From: Petunia secreta
Taxonomy: Eukaryota; Streptophyta; Magnoliopsida; Solanales; Solanaceae
Direction: 5' to 3'
DNA length: 64,000 bases
Assembly: GCA_029990175.1 (NCBI GenBank)
Contig: JARKIP010000053.1
Coordinates: 10,558,001 to 10,622,000, forward strand
Position 1 is the first letter of the stretch; each line of letters opens with the position of its first letter. Of the stretch, positions 45,981-58,144 are shown piece after piece. The notes beneath the pieces were generated by a model. It made no database searches. It had not been told where the DNA came from and saw only the letters and a list, made by a program, of their open reading frames with translations. Position numbers and translations under genes: made by a program.

Positions 45981-48036
45981 CCTATTGCAAACTTACTTTG
46001 GAATGATTTATAGACTTGTGAAAAAGGCTTTGGGTGCTGGGGACTTTTATTACTAGCTATGGCTTTCAAATCAAAGCCTGCATGCACATTTAAGAAAATT
46101 TTGTGGTAAAGCCACCTTGACTTGTTTTATCACAATAAAGTCTCAACCCAACAAGGAGGAAACTCCACTAATCCCATAAGAGAATGAGACTGTATATAAA
46201 GTGAGCAAAGCATTTTTCCTCCACCTATGTAGGACAAATAATAAGAATCATAAAAGGAAATTAAAGCAAGCTTTGACTTTGCAATATCAAAATGAGAAAT
46301 ATTGATTAAATAATTAATTAATTTTCAACACTAAAAACCTTCAACTATAAGTAGTTCATGGACGTCTGCATATACCTCCTTTCAGATCATTGAAACATGA
46401 GAATTGTGTTTCGGATAAGTCCTGTTTAATTTGCACGCCCCTCCACAAATATACGGAGTATGAACCAAGATAAAATTTCTTTTTCTGTACCAACATCTAC
46501 CTAGAATGGTAGGATGATTTATAATCTCTTCAAAGATGAAAATTGTTGACGAGGAAATACATAACTGAGATTAAGTTTGCATATTCGTTGTGTTTACAAT
46601 CACATCAGCTCTAGTAACTCTTCTCATCTGGATGTAAATACTATAGCAGCTTGTATAGTAGCTAATTATGCACTCCCAGTAATATTACTAAATTAGCATG
46701 GTGTTAGAGATGATATTCAGAAGCCCTTCTCCTGTCCTATTCGCTCCACTGTAGGTATCTTGGTTTGTTGTCAATTTTGGCATTACTTGGGTAGGAGAAC
46801 AGAGGATAAGCTCGCCCATGTACTTTTTCTCGGGATTCAAGTTTTGATGGTCAGAATATGCTGTGTGACAATGAGATCAGAGGTGGATCAAAGATTTATA
46901 ATTTGAGGGATGAGGATGCCACTGAACCCACTAATTATTTGAGTTACAGGATAGATTCAAGGTTTGAGCCAAAGCTATTCGGTTGAAACCTATAGCGTAT
47001 ACTGTGCATCCGCCCTGAATGAGATAGTATGATCTCAGAACTGGTTCAGAGGGACTTCAGAGATTTAATCTAATTTCACTCCATTGCACAATCTATCCTT
47101 TGATATTATTCTATTATTGGTTGATTTGAAGCTCTATATGGGTGCATTTAAGTTTTTTGACAGTGGGTGTTTTCTGAATTGGGTGTATATGATAATGTTT
47201 AGGTACACAAATTACCAACTCACTCTGAATCCTGGATTCTTTGGAAGTTTAACACATACATCTTAAAAGGAATGAAAAAAAAAAAAAAAAAATTGCTTCT
47301 GTGTGCTAGATTTGCTTCATTTTGCTTGCTCAGTTGATAGATAAATATGGGCAGCATTTCAATGTAACCATTCAGAAGCTAACAGGAGGTTGCAGAATAC
47401 TGATATTCTCAAATGCTTTTCAAAATGATCAAGAATGAAATCTCCTTCCTCTATACAGGAACCAAAAGAAAAAAAGGTGAGGTCCGTGAGGATATCAAAG
47501 CAACTTCACAGCAAGTCCCGCAGGGTTGTTTTCCCAACAGCGTCCGCTTTTTCCTGAAGAATGGTGCAAAAGAGAGTGAAAAATATTCCATCAGGATTCA
47601 TGACAGTGCATCAGAAGTTTAAGAAAGTTGCTACTGGCTAGCTACAAGTAAAATTGAACTACTTGTTATTTAGTGAGATGTGAAGATGGTGTAAACATAT
47701 GAGTCAAAAACCTAATCAACTATTACTCCATCCTAGATGACTATACATTTTATGCACCCATTTCTTATTTTCAAAGATCATCTATTCCCAAAAGTAGCAA
47801 ACAATTTTTCTTTTAAGGCAAATTATTGATTCTTTGAAGCCTTATCTTGATATACAAACTTCGCACCAATTACAGAATAAAATCCAGACAAACACACAGA
47901 AGTATACTTATGGTGAATGGATTTTTTTAAATCTAACGGGTTAAGATGACATGCAACAATACATGACTGTCTATAGTTTAATTAATCGGTAACTTAAAGG
48001 CAGTATATTCTTTAAAAATTGTTTAGCTGCATACTG
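45981..48036. other. Low-copy intergenic DNA
   Basis: No gene supported. An A run lies at 47275-47292. A 69-codon frame at 47413-47622 and the ACAG-bordered segment near 47457 could be an exon relic, but I recognise no motif. The region is the left flank of the intact gene. Confidence 0.5.
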
Positions 48037-48633
48037 CTATCCAAATACTACATCCACCCCTGCATCAAGGTCATAAGAAGGTTTTATATCTTTGGTATGT
48101 TGTCTCTTTTTTACCTGATCACTGCTGATGAATTGATTCTCAAGATGTTCATGAACTGGCCTGCCTCTTTCATCATAGAGAATAAGCCCACTGAATCTTG
48201 GCAGCTGACACTTTTCACCCATAAGTATAGGCCTTTGCCACACAGGTGAATCTGAACTGTGGCTCTGCCACGCAAAATCACCTTCAAGTTGACCTTCAAC
48301 AACAAGTAATGGAGAAATCCTCTCTGTGTGACTTGTGCTTCGTTTTGGCTCCCACTTGCTCGCGCCGCTCCACCTTACGGAGCTTGTTAGCACTTTCTTC
48401 ACTGAAGTAGTCAACCCCACCCCTGGTGGCTTAGACCATTCTCTGTCATGAGCTGAATCATTATCCATGCATGGATCTTGACCCACTAACCCCTTTCTTC
48501 TAGTTGCTGCTCTTCTCCTGAAAGCAGCTACTACACAAACTCCAATAACCAAGGAACAAGTGCAAACCAAAAATGCAACCGATTCTTGTGTTGACAGTTT
48601 CCATTTGTCTTCCAATTTCCATAAAGCATCCAT
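48037..48633 (-). CDS. Conserved plant protein of unknown function, one membrane segment
   Basis: An intact, single-exon frame of 198 codons with no stop or frameshift. Residues 1-16 (MDALWKLEDKWKLSTQ) precede a hydrophobic segment at about 17-38 (VAFLVCTCSLVIGVCVVAAF), then a basic stretch (RRRAATRRK) that would face the cytosol. The middle has Trp and Ser-rich parts. The conserved block at about residues 131-155 (VWQRPILMGEKCQLPRF, then LILYDERG) resembles an unnamed plant family as I recall it. The start is the first ATG after an in-frame stop. No neighbours belong to the same pathway. The only gene here that looks like a working host gene; function unknown. Confidence 0.75.
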   Translation of the reverse strand: MDALWKLEDKWKLSTQESVAFLVCTCSLVIGVCVVAAFRRRAATRRKGLVGQDPCMDNDSAHDREWSKPPGVGLTTSVKKVLTSSVRWSGASKWEPKRSTSHTERISPLLVVEGQLEGDFAWQSHSSDSPVWQRPILMGEKCQLPRFSGLILYDERGRPVHEHLENQFISSDQVKKRQHTKDIKPSYDLDAGVDVVFG

Positions 48634-50257
48634 TGTTGTTTCAGGAAATGTGTATAAATATACTCTTTTTATAAAGAGGAAAAAGTGAAGGTTGGTAAGT
48701 GTGGCTTAGTGAATATATTTGGAGAAACATACATTTCTTTGTATGATTGGTCTAAGCTTGTAGGCTAGTGAGGTTCACCGACACTATTTGGCACTTGGAA
48801 TTTCTACTTTCGTTGCCGCTAGCATTTACTCACCGTTTTGGAGGGATGAATAAAAGCCCCTCACGAGATATTTCAAGTAGGAATTTATTATGAAATCCCC
48901 TTATTTATATTTAGCGATGATCAGTTATACTGCTTTTGCATTTCGCCACCATACTTTCATGTGCAGGGCACAAAGAGAGAGAGAATACTTCAAGTTTTAT
49001 CTACTTATAGTGTAAACAATGTACTACTCCTACTTACTATCTACAGTAATTAATAAGATCATGTAACTTGTTACATTAAGCAAAAGTGACATAATAGGGT
49101 AGATTTTGTTCCACTAATGATTTATTAAACTCAAATATCAAGTGTAGTAAGTGTTTACATTAAGCATGATTGGTAATCAGAAAAGTGAATGGCCCTGTTT
49201 GAGGTAGTCAAATTACTTTAAGCATGTCAAATTGTTTCCATTCTTAGTGGAGAAAATATGTATTAAAAGTTAATGTAACTAGGTTCTTCTCAAGTTAAAT
49301 GCTGGATTTACATTACAATGGCACAAAAGAAAGTGTGATTGTTAATTGATCTTAAAAAGTTGGAAGCTTCCCAATTAACTGTTACGTTCCTTAGTAGTAT
49401 ACTTCTTATACGTGTTACACGTGTGATTGTCAAGTGCAACGATGCTTTTACTTTTGCAACACTATTTAGTCATTTAAGTGAATGATTATCAATGAAAAAT
49501 TTCACTAATCAAGAAGTAGATAACCATACTTGGGAGTTGCAATATACCAAAACAATAATACTAACTAATGAATAATTTCACTAATCAAGAAGTAGATAAT
49601 CATACTTGCGTTTATTTGTGTTTCCTCTCTTTCTCTCCGATTACAATAACATTGAAGATATATACACACAAGAAGGAATGTTCACACTATTAATGTGGTT
49701 TAGCTTGTTGCAACAAGTAATATACTAATAAATTACTTGTATAAAGTTACATTTTAAATAAACTAATTAATGTAATTATATTTTACATTACCACTGCATA
49801 GAACTTAAACTATATACAATAACACACAATTGTTAATAATTCTAAGTAAGTTCACTTCCTAATTCTCAGTTCTTTAGTGCGTTTATCAGTACTGGAGTTT
49901 CGTAAATGGAATAATATATTTCCTTAAATATATTTCTTAAAATATATGTGCTCGAAGATCTTCCAATATTTTATATGAGCGCAGATTGAACTTCGCGCTT
50001 GCACAGATCTTTAAGCAGAAAAACTGGACAGCCCATGACTACTATGGTCGTCGTCTCGTACATAAAAGTTCCCTTCTATTATGCGAATTCAATACTGATT
50101 CGTGATGCACGACTTGCACTCCACTCCATCTCTTATTTTAATGCCAAACAGTCAAAGATGAAAGACTTGTGCCCTCTTTATTAGGCTCTGCATATTACAT
50201 ATGATGCATTTTATTTTATTTAAGTTCTACGACAGATTCACAAAGATGAAATATTAC
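48634..50257. other. Intergenic, promoter side of the gene
   Basis: No ORF supported. GTATAAATATAC and TTTATAAA at about 48650-48674 are TATA-like on either strand, within 50 bases of the gene's ATG. ATTAC at 50253-50257 is the target-site copy of the next element. Confidence 0.55.
49491..49608. repeat. 42-bp direct repeat
   Basis: AATGAAAAATTTCACTAATC... at 49491-49532 and AATGAATAATTTCACTAATC... at 49567-49608 agree at 40 of 42 positions. Purpose unknown. Confidence 0.9.
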
Positions 50258-51114
50258 TGATAAGGGAAAACTACGGAAGCGATAAACAAGATAAAAACGA
50301 GACGAAACTCACACGAATGTTAAAGTAGCAACGAAGAATGATGTTTCGTTACACCCCGAACGATTGTCAAGAATCACCTACGCTATGCAACTATCTTCAA
50401 GAATCACGAGGTTCTCGCAAATAGAATGATCGGAGCGGATTGAAGTTCAACTTGGAGTCGTCCAATTGAAATCATGCCAAAATCAAGGGTTTCAATAGAG
50501 AGAATTCTCATATGTTTTTGTGTATTCAAAGATAGGTGAATGAGTTCAAGACCTAATGAAGACTTTTATAGTCTTCTACAACTTGTAATGAAAGGTCCTA
50601 AATACCCCCAAAGTGGGTTTAAATATTAAAGGCCACTTAGGGCTAAAGTAGGAATTACATGCTAAAAACAATAAAAACCCGTCATGCTGTCACAGGGGGT
50701 AGGTGGTCCGCCCACCCCCACTAGGCGGTTGCCTCCTTGTGCTTCCTAAGAGCTTCATGTAAGTAGGCAGTCCGCCTCAATAAGTAGGCGGTCCGCCTGT
50801 CCAATTTCCAGAGAGTTGCGCATTTTACAGTTAGCCGAATTTTGGCCCTTCTTCAGGAAAACGCTCCGCCCATTTCAAGAGGTGCTCCGCGTCCTCCTGG
50901 GATGTGTTGGAGTGCTTCAAAATGAGCTTGGGGTGGCTCCCCTTGTAGCCTAAGCGGTCCTCCTACCATGGCGCTCCAATGCATGATCTTCAAGGTGGTT
51001 CCGGAGCGCTCATCTTCCACGTCCAAGCCTTTCCATACCAAGTGAAGGCGAGCATCATGAAGTGCTTTGGCTTGGCTTCTAGTAAAGGGCCTTGTGGTGG
51101 TTTGCCCCTTATCA
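50258..51114 (-). repeat. 3' LTR of CRM-like element (left copy)
   Basis: 857 bases matching 56901-57742. On the minus strand it runs TGATAAGGGG to CCCTTATCA. The near-palindromic GC units lie at about 50700-50890. The end of the integrase frame continues into it. Confidence 0.93.
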
Positions 51115-51311
51115 TCAACCCCTTCTTGAGAAGATTTCGTCCTCAAAATTAAGGCGTCATCCTCCATGGCATCAACATCTACATCAAGAGGAGCCAAGTC
51201 ACTAACATTGAAAGTATTTGACACATTGTACTCACCGGAAAGATCAATCACGTAGGCATTATTGTTGATCTTGGAAAGCAGTTGGAATGGTCCATCTCCT
51301 CGGGGTGCCAA
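50853..51311 (-). pseudogene. Integrase C-terminal part overlapping the 3' LTR
   Basis: Open for 152 codons in a frame shifted from the upstream part. GPFQLLSKINNNAYVIDL and NTFNVSDLAPLDV are the GPY/F region and its tail. Then come the acidic linker and TRPFTRSQAKALHD, which lies inside the LTR. The last ~86 residues are LTR-encoded. This is the CRM-type arrangement. Whether the tail is used is not known. Confidence 0.85.
51115..51130 (-). other. Polypurine tract of CRM-like element
   Basis: On the minus strand CTCAAGAAGGGGTTGA stands directly before the LTR start TGATAAGG. It lies within the integrase frame. Confidence 0.8.
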
Positions 51312-51415
51312 CTTCTATTTTCTAAGGTTTAGGAACCTCCCTTTGCGGAAGTGCACCCACACCCAATCTCCTTTCTTGAGTTCCAACCTTTTCCTCCCCT
51401 TGTTCCTCTTCAGGG

Positions 51416-53443
51416 TTACCTTTGCATCGGCTTCCTCCAAGCTCTTTCTTGCCTTGGCGTGGATCTCAAACATTGCCTTAGCTCGGCTTTTACCTTCAAA
51501 CTAACAACCATATCCTTGGGCAAAGGGGTTAGATCAAGTGGAATCAAAGGATTAAAACCATAAACACACTCAAACGGAGTCATGCCAATTATGCTATGCA
51601 ATGTACGTTTATATGCAAACTCCATAAGAGGTAACTTTTCAACACACGTCCCGGCCTTACCTTGGGTAATAGCTCTTAGTAGAGCACCCAAAATTCGGTT
51701 CACCACCTCGGTTTGACCATCCGTTTGAGGGTGGTGGGATGTGGAAAACAACAACTTGGTGCCAAGAGCACCCGAAAGATTCCTCCAAAAATGACTAAGG
51801 AACTTAGAGTCCCTATCACTCAGAATGGTTTGAGGCACACCATGAAACTTTAACACATTATCAATGAACAAAGATGCTACATGTTATGTATCATGACTCT
51901 TCCTACAAGGGATGAAGTGAGCCATTTTGGAGAACCTATCCACGACAACATAAATTCTATCATGTCCCCCCTTAGACCGTGGCAAACCCATAACAAAATC
52001 CATCGAAATATCCATCCACAGACTAGTAGGAATAGGGAGGGGAGTATACAAACCATGAGGGTTTGACTTGGACTTAGCATGCTTGCAATCTAAGCAATTT
52101 TTGCAAAGTCGGTCAGCTTGCAACTCCATTTTTGGCCAATGGAATTGCTCTTTGAGAATAGCAAAGGTTTTGTTCCTCCCAAAGTGACCCATCAAGCCCT
52201 CACAATGTGCTTCACGCACAAGCAACTCTCTCCATGAGGACTCGGGCACATAAACTCTACCATTTTTGAAAATGTAGCAGTCTACCCATTGGTATTTCTC
52301 CACCCTCTTCCCACTCACTAGAGCATCATGAATGCTCTTGAGATTTGGGTCATGTTCATATATCAACTTTATGCTTTCAAAACCCATAAGCCTAGAAGCA
52401 ATAGTGGTAGCAAGGGTGAACTTTCTAGAAAGTTCATCGGCTACAACATTGTCTTTTCCCTTCTTGTAATGGATTACATGGGAAAAAGACTCAATGAACT
52501 CCACCCATTTGGCATGTCTTTTGTTCAAGTTCTCTTGGCCTCTATGATGCTTGAGTGACTCATGGTCACTCTTGATCACAAACTCCCTAGGGCATAGATA
52601 GTTTTGCCAATGAGCTAGAGCTTTCACAAGGGCATACAACTTCTTATCATACATGGAGTAATTGCAACAAAGGGCAGTACCCACCCCCGAGGCATCACAT
52701 TCAACCTCAAAAGCCATCCCGAAGTCGGATAATTGCAACAAAGGGGCGGTACTCAACCTACTTTTCAATTCTTGGAAAGCCTTCTTTTGAGGCTCTCCCC
52801 ACACAAAGGGCTTGTCTTTCTTCACCAACTCGGTGAGTGGTGCGGCAATGGTGCTAAAGTCTCTAGCAAAGCGGCTATAGAAACTAGCAAGGCCATAGAA
52901 ACTCCTAACATGGGAGACGGTAGTAGGAGTAGGCCAATCTCTAATGACTTCAACTTTGGACTCATCAACCTCTACGCCATTTGCACTAACAACAAAACCC
53001 AAAAAGACAATCTTTTCAACACAAAAGGCACACTTCTTAAAATTGGCATAGAGATTTTCGACTCTTAGCACTTCAAGAACTTGAATCAAGTGGCCAACAT
53101 GATCATCTATTGATTTTCTATGTATCAAAATATCATCAAAATAGACAATCACAAATTTGTTGATAAACGGCTTCAAGACATGGTTCATCAACCTCATAAA
53201 AGTTCTAGGTGCGTTGGAGAGGCCAAAAGGCATCGCCAACCATTCACAGAGACCAAACTTGGTCTTGAATGCGGTTTTCCACTCATCACCCGATTTCATC
53301 CAGATTTGGTGGTAGGCGGACCTAAGATCTTTCTTAGAAAAGATACTACAACCACTCAATTCATCAAGCATGCCATCAAGTCTAGGAATGGGATGATGAT
53401 ACTTTACCGTTATCTTGTTAACCGCATGGCAATTAACACACAT
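51416..53443 (-). pseudogene. RT, RNase H and integrase core of CRM-like element
   Basis: From 53443 the frame shows VNKITVKYHHPIPRLDGM, PFGLSNAPRTFMRL and the catalytic VYFDDILIH box, then RNase H (VECDASGVG, DELSRKF), then the integrase zinc finger (HEAHx..., HWPKMELQADRLCKNC) and the DDE core (MDISMDFVMGLP, then SDRDSKF, then TDGQTEVVN). A TAA at 51884-51886 replaces a Gln codon inside the core. The RNase H carries a short deletion after VECDASG. Same frame as gag. Confidence 0.88.
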
Positions 53444-54368
53444 CCTCTATGTCCCGTCCTTCTTTGGCACAAGAATTACCGGTACGGTATACGGACTCAA
53501 GCTTTCACGAACCAAGCCCTTGGTGAGCAACTCATCCACTTGCTTTTGCAATTCCTTTGTATCTTCCGGGTTGCTCCTATAGGCCGGATTGTTTGGGATA
53601 TGGGACCCTAGGACAAAATTAATTTGGTGCTCAATGCCCCTCAATGGAGGAAGACCACTCAACATCTCTTCTGGGAACACATCCTCAAATACCTTCAAAA
53701 CATTCTCAGTAGCACTAGGGAAAGGGTTAGGATTAGAAGAATAATCACAATCGGAGTTTAGAACCATACCTTTGTGCACTAGGCAAATGAGAATTTTGGT
53801 GCCATCATTACCTCTCAAGTACTCACCCGGTTGCATCATGGCACAAATGCTACCGGTCATGGAAGATGGAGTGGTAGGGCTCTCGGCCAATGGCTTAGTC
53901 TCCACAACGGACTTTGCCTTAGCCACTTCTCTCAACTCCCTCATACGCCTATAATTATCACTCACTTTCTTGGGCGTCAAAGGCTTGAGCACATATTTCT
54001 TGCCCTCATATTTGGCCGTGTATGTGCTGACTCGACCATCATGTACCACACTCCTATCATATTTCCAAGGCCTACCAAACAAGAGGTGGCAAGCTTGCAT
54101 TGGCACAACATCAAACATTAGCTCGTCTTGGTAGTTCCCAATTTTGGACTTTATCAAGACTTGCTTCACCACCTTTAACTCCCCACATTCACTCACCCAT
54201 TGTAACCGGTAGGGGCTTGGGTGTTTAAGGGTAGGCAATTAAAATTGTGAGAATAAAGTTTGGCTCACCACGTTAGCACAACTACCCGAATCTACAATCA
54301 TGGAGCACACTTGTCCCTTCACCCTACACCTAGCATGGAACAAGTTCTCCCTTTGCACATCCACCTCC
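53444..54368 (-). pseudogene. Protease and linker of CRM-like element
   Basis: The protease motif IVDSGSCANVVSQ lies near 54270-54310. An in-frame TAA at 54239-54241 replaces a Lys codon, and a TAG at 53447-53449 replaces a Trp codon. The LLFGRPW and PLRGIEHQINF blocks are seen, as in the copy at the left edge. Confidence 0.85.
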
Positions 54369-55874
54369 TCCTCGATCATCATGGCACTCAAATTACGACG
54401 TACTACAAAGAACATGCTAGGGTCATCACCCTCCGCTACATCCTCTTCTCTCTCAACTACCTCACCATCCTCAACAACCTCTCCCTCGGGCCCACTCTCC
54501 TCCTCATACACCAACCCATCATCCCTAATTATCATTGTTTTTCGGGTGGGGCAATCTTTGGCAAAGTGGTCATAGCCTTTACACTTGTGACATTGAAAAG
54601 AAAAAGGAGAAGGAGTATTTAATTGAGTTTTAGATGTACCTCCCACTTCTTTGAAGTCTCTTCTTGGAGTGGCCTTCTCAACAGGCTTCTTAACATCACG
54701 ACTTCCACTAGCACCACTTGTGTTCAGGCTTTTCCATTCTTTGGGTCGAGTCATTGGAGTAGAAGTAGTACTCCTATAGCGAGGAGCTTTTTCCTCCTTG
54801 AGCCACTTTTCGGCTTCAAACGCGGCATCACAAATATCTTGAAGAGAATGAAAGATGTGTAGCCTCAATTAAGAAGCAATCTCACGGTTCAAGCCGTTCT
54901 TGAATCAGCTGATAGCTTGCTCTTCATCTTCGGTCTCCATGTCAAGGGCAATTCGGTTTTTCTCAAACTCGTTGAAATACTTATCAACAGAATTGAAGCC
55001 TTGTTTCAACTCATAAAGCCTTTTGAGTTGTTCTTGTGTATACTTGGGTGTCACATATTTGGTACTTATTACCTCTTTCAATTCCTCCCAAGTAATGTTC
55101 ATTCGCATCCCAACTCTTCTTCTTGACCTCTTGATGGATTCCCACCATGTGGAAGCATATGACTCAAATGAAGCAATGGCATGAGTGGCTTTCTTCTCCT
55201 CTGACATGTCATTTGTATCAAATACCCGCTCCAATTGAACCTTTCACTCTAAGAACTTTTCCGGATTACTAGTCGCTTTGAAAGGTGGGATAGTGATCTT
55301 CAAACTATTTAGGTTGTTGTCACGAACTCCACGGTTTGGCTCCGATTGGCCCCCATAGTAGTCATCAACATCCTCATACTCTCGTCCCAAGTTCCTCTCC
55401 ACAAAAGTCCTTGGAGGTCCTCGACCTCGCCCACGACCTCCATCCATACCCCGGCCTCCATTCATTGCCCTCCTATGTGGATAGGGAGCATCAAAGTCAT
55501 CATAGTTTTCACCAAGTCCGGGACCCTCCCCTTCTTGAGATTCATCAACTTGCTCAAGGGGTGCAACATTTCTTCGGGGCCTCATGAGTGGAACATCACC
55601 TTGGGGGTTGCCTAAGGGTTGGGGATTTCCAAACAATCTTTCTCGAACAAGAGCTTCATCTATCAACCGTTGTCGACGAACTAGCTCCGCATATTGATCC
55701 GGTTTCATTATTGAGTCGTCACTTGTGCCTTTTCCGGTATCTTTTTGGACACTCGGGGTCCTTTCCTTTTCAAGAACTTCTATTTTTAGATTTAAAGCCT
55801 TCACCTCGGCCAATAGGCTAGCCAAGACGTCGGTTGGAATCTCAATGATATTCTTTACTTTCTCTTCCGCCATG
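54369..55874 (-). pseudogene. Gag of CRM-like element
   Basis: The start is taken at MAEEKVKN (ATG near 55874), as the upstream codons match no relative. A coiled-coil-like segment (VLASLLAEVKALNLKIEVLE) at the N-terminus, an RGRGRG-rich middle, the capsid part and a CCHC zinc knuckle (CHKCKGYDHFAKDC, near 54555-54595) appear in order. In-frame stops lie at 55244-55246 (Trp), 54905-54907 (Arg) and about 54870 (Gln). All three are C-to-T or G-to-A changes. Confidence 0.87.
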
Positions 55875-56299
55875 TACCTACAAACAATAAAAAACAAGTA
55901 AAGAGATTAGAGTATAAGTCCTCATGCACTCCCTCACTTTTGAATGTCACTCGAGTACACTCAAGTTTGGGGTAGGTTCACTCGTACTTGATTTCGAAAG
56001 TCTTCCTCGGAGTTGAACAGCCTCCTCAACGACCAAACAATTCCACAAGTTCCAAATTCTCTTCGGGAAGAGTGGAGTTAATGAGACTCTATGGATGCTC
56101 GGCTTTATAAGTGAGCACTTGAGCCAAAGAAATTCTACGTGTCTTCTTGGAATTTATCAACCACCAACATGCACGAATATCCTAAGCGCTCAATGAATTA
56201 GTACTAATTGAGTAGGAGAATCACTCTCAAAGTACTAACCGGAAGTAACGGAAACAAACAAAACACGAAAGCCTACGAAATAACTACCCGGACACCCCT

Positions 56300-56410
56300 T
56301 CCAGGAGTGGGCGGTCCACCTCTGCAGGGTGGCGGTCCGCCTACTCAAAGTCCAGAGAACAGTGCAAGTTTGGGCGGTCCGCCTCCTATTTTAGGCGCTC
56401 CGCTTACTGT
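56300..56410. repeat. GC-rich near-palindromes in the element leader
   Basis: GGGCGGTCCACC, TGGCGGTCCGCC, GGGCGGTCCGCC and AGGCGCTCCGC lie within 110 bases between the primer site and gag. They are the same units as in the LTRs. Confidence 0.75.
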
Positions 56411-56884
56411 GTATTCCTGCACAGTCCAATAGAGTGTTCTTGGCTTTTGGCATCCGATTTTCCAAGGTTTTTCAAGATGTTTTCCCAATCTAATGGTACC
56501 CCAATGTGTTTTAAACCACTACAGTCAAAACAATTATTTATAAAAACACCCAATCAACACAAATCCAAATCAAGAAATGTTTTGAACAAATTCTAGGGTT
56601 ATCAATTTTTTGAGATTTTATTTTTAAGATTTCGATTCACAACTTTAAAACGTGTTTCGTGGGTACCCAATCAATGGGAATATGATAACAAACAATCCCC
56701 GATATCAAACACCAAAGAAATTATCATAACCAAGAACAACTAGCAATTTTTTTGTGATTTTTTTGTTTTTGAATTTTTTTCTTCTTTTTCAAATAAACAA
56801 GAACAAGAACATGTAAAACAACAAGAAACAAAGATAAAAGGCACGAAGAGTAGGACGAGGGTTTGTAGCAATATAACCCTAGCC

Positions 56885-56900
56885 TTGCTCTGATACCAAC
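56885..56900 (-). other. Primer binding site, initiator Met-tRNA type
   Basis: On the minus strand GTTGGTATCAGAGCAA begins right after the 5' LTR. Confidence 0.92.
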
Positions 56901-57742
56901 TGATAAGGGAAAAACTACGGAAGCGATAAACAAGATAAAAACGAGACGAGACTCACATGAATGTCCAAGTAGCAACGAAGAACGATGTTTCGTTACACCT
57001 TGAACGATTCTCAAGAATCACCTACGCTATGAAACTATCCTCAAAAATCATGAGGTTCCTGCAAAAAGAATGATCGGAGCAAATTGAAGTTCAACTTGGA
57101 GTCGTCCAATTAAAATCAAGCCAAAATTAAGGGTTTCAATAGAGAGAATTCTCATATGTTTTTGTGTCTTCAAAGATAGATGAATGAGTTCAAGACCTAA
57201 TGAACACCTTTATAGTCTTCTACAACTTGTAATGAAAGGTCCTAAATACCCCCAAAGTGGGTTTAAAGATTAAAGGCCACTTAGGGCTAAAGTAGGAATT
57301 ACATGCTAAAAACAACAAAAACCCGTCATGCTGTCACAGAGGGTAGGCGGTCCGCCCACCCCTACTAGGCGGCCGCCTCCTTGTGCTTCCTGAGACCTTC
57401 CAGTAAGTAGGCGGTCCGCCTCAATAAGTAGGCGGTTCGCCTGTCCAATTTCCAGAGAGCTGTGCATTTTACACTTAGGCGAATTTTGGCCCTTCTTCAG
57501 GTAGGCGCTCCGCCTCCTCCTAGGATGTGTTGGAGTGCTTCAAAATGAGATTGAGGTGGCTCCCCTTATAGCCTAAGCAGTCCTCCTTCCATGATGCTCC
57601 AATGCATGATCTTCAAGGTTGTTCCGGAGCGCTCATCTTCCACATCCAAGCCTTTCCATACCAAGTGAAGGTGAGCATCATGAAGTACTTTGACTTGGCT
57701 TGGATTCTAGTAAAGGGCCTTGTTGTTGTTTTCCCCTTATCA
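56901..57742 (-). repeat. 5' LTR of CRM-like element (right copy)
   Basis: 842 bases matching 50258-51114. It carries AGGCGGTCCGCC-type units at about 57346-57518 and a TATA box. Confidence 0.93.
57207..57214 (-). promoter_or_regulatory. LTR TATA box
   Basis: TATAAAGG on the minus strand in the 5' LTR, the copy that would start transcription. Inferred. Confidence 0.5.
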
Positions 57743-57759
57743 ATTACCATATATTTAGA

Positions 57760-58144
57760 TGTTGGTCTTCAACACTAGAGGAGTCCATCGAGCTCCATAA
57801 GCTTAGTGTGGGGTAACACTTGCTCGACAAAAAAAGTTTTCATATAATTCAAACCTTTTTGTACTTGACAGGTTCAAATTCTATTGAGTTGTGAAATTTA
57901 TTAGGGAATTGATAACTTGAGCGGTCTCAATGTAAGTATAGAACTTTGGTGAACTTATTGTATGATAAGTTAGTTGTTAACAAAATTAGTTAGGAGTTAG
58001 TTGTCTATGTATAAATATCTAGCTGCAGTACTCTTCAGCGTGGGAGAATCCGATATTTTCTCTCCATTTTCATGCACGACTTCTTCTCTGTTCCTCTCTT
58101 CCTTGATTTTGAGCTCAAGCTGTGTTAATAGTGTAAGTTCAACA
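57760..58144 (+). repeat. Possible Copia-type LTR
   Basis: Begins TGTTGGTCTTCAACA and ends GTTCAACA, followed by TGGTATTAAAGAC, which resembles a decayed initiator-Met primer site (TGGTATCAGAGC). GTATAAATA near 58009 could be its TATA box. No coding part follows, so the call is weak. Confidence 0.4.

Larger units (their letters stand above)
50258..57742 (-). mobile_element. Complete CRM-like Ty3/gypsy chromovirus
   Basis: 7485 bases with direct LTRs (50258-51114 and 56901-57742), ends TGATAAGGG/CCCTTATCA, and a perfect 5-bp duplication ATTAC at 50253-50257 and 57743-57747. An initiator-Met primer site and polypurine tract are present. Gag-pol on the minus strand is one frame from 55874 to 51416, cut by six stops, followed by a frameshift. 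By eye, about 20 differences separate the LTRs in the first ~240 bases, so it is much older than the Tekay element. No chromodomain is seen. The frame enters the 3' LTR. Confidence 0.93.

Noticed and set aside
47413..47622. 69-codon plus-strand frame
   Set aside because: No homology recognised and codon pattern not convincing; kept only as a possible exon relic.
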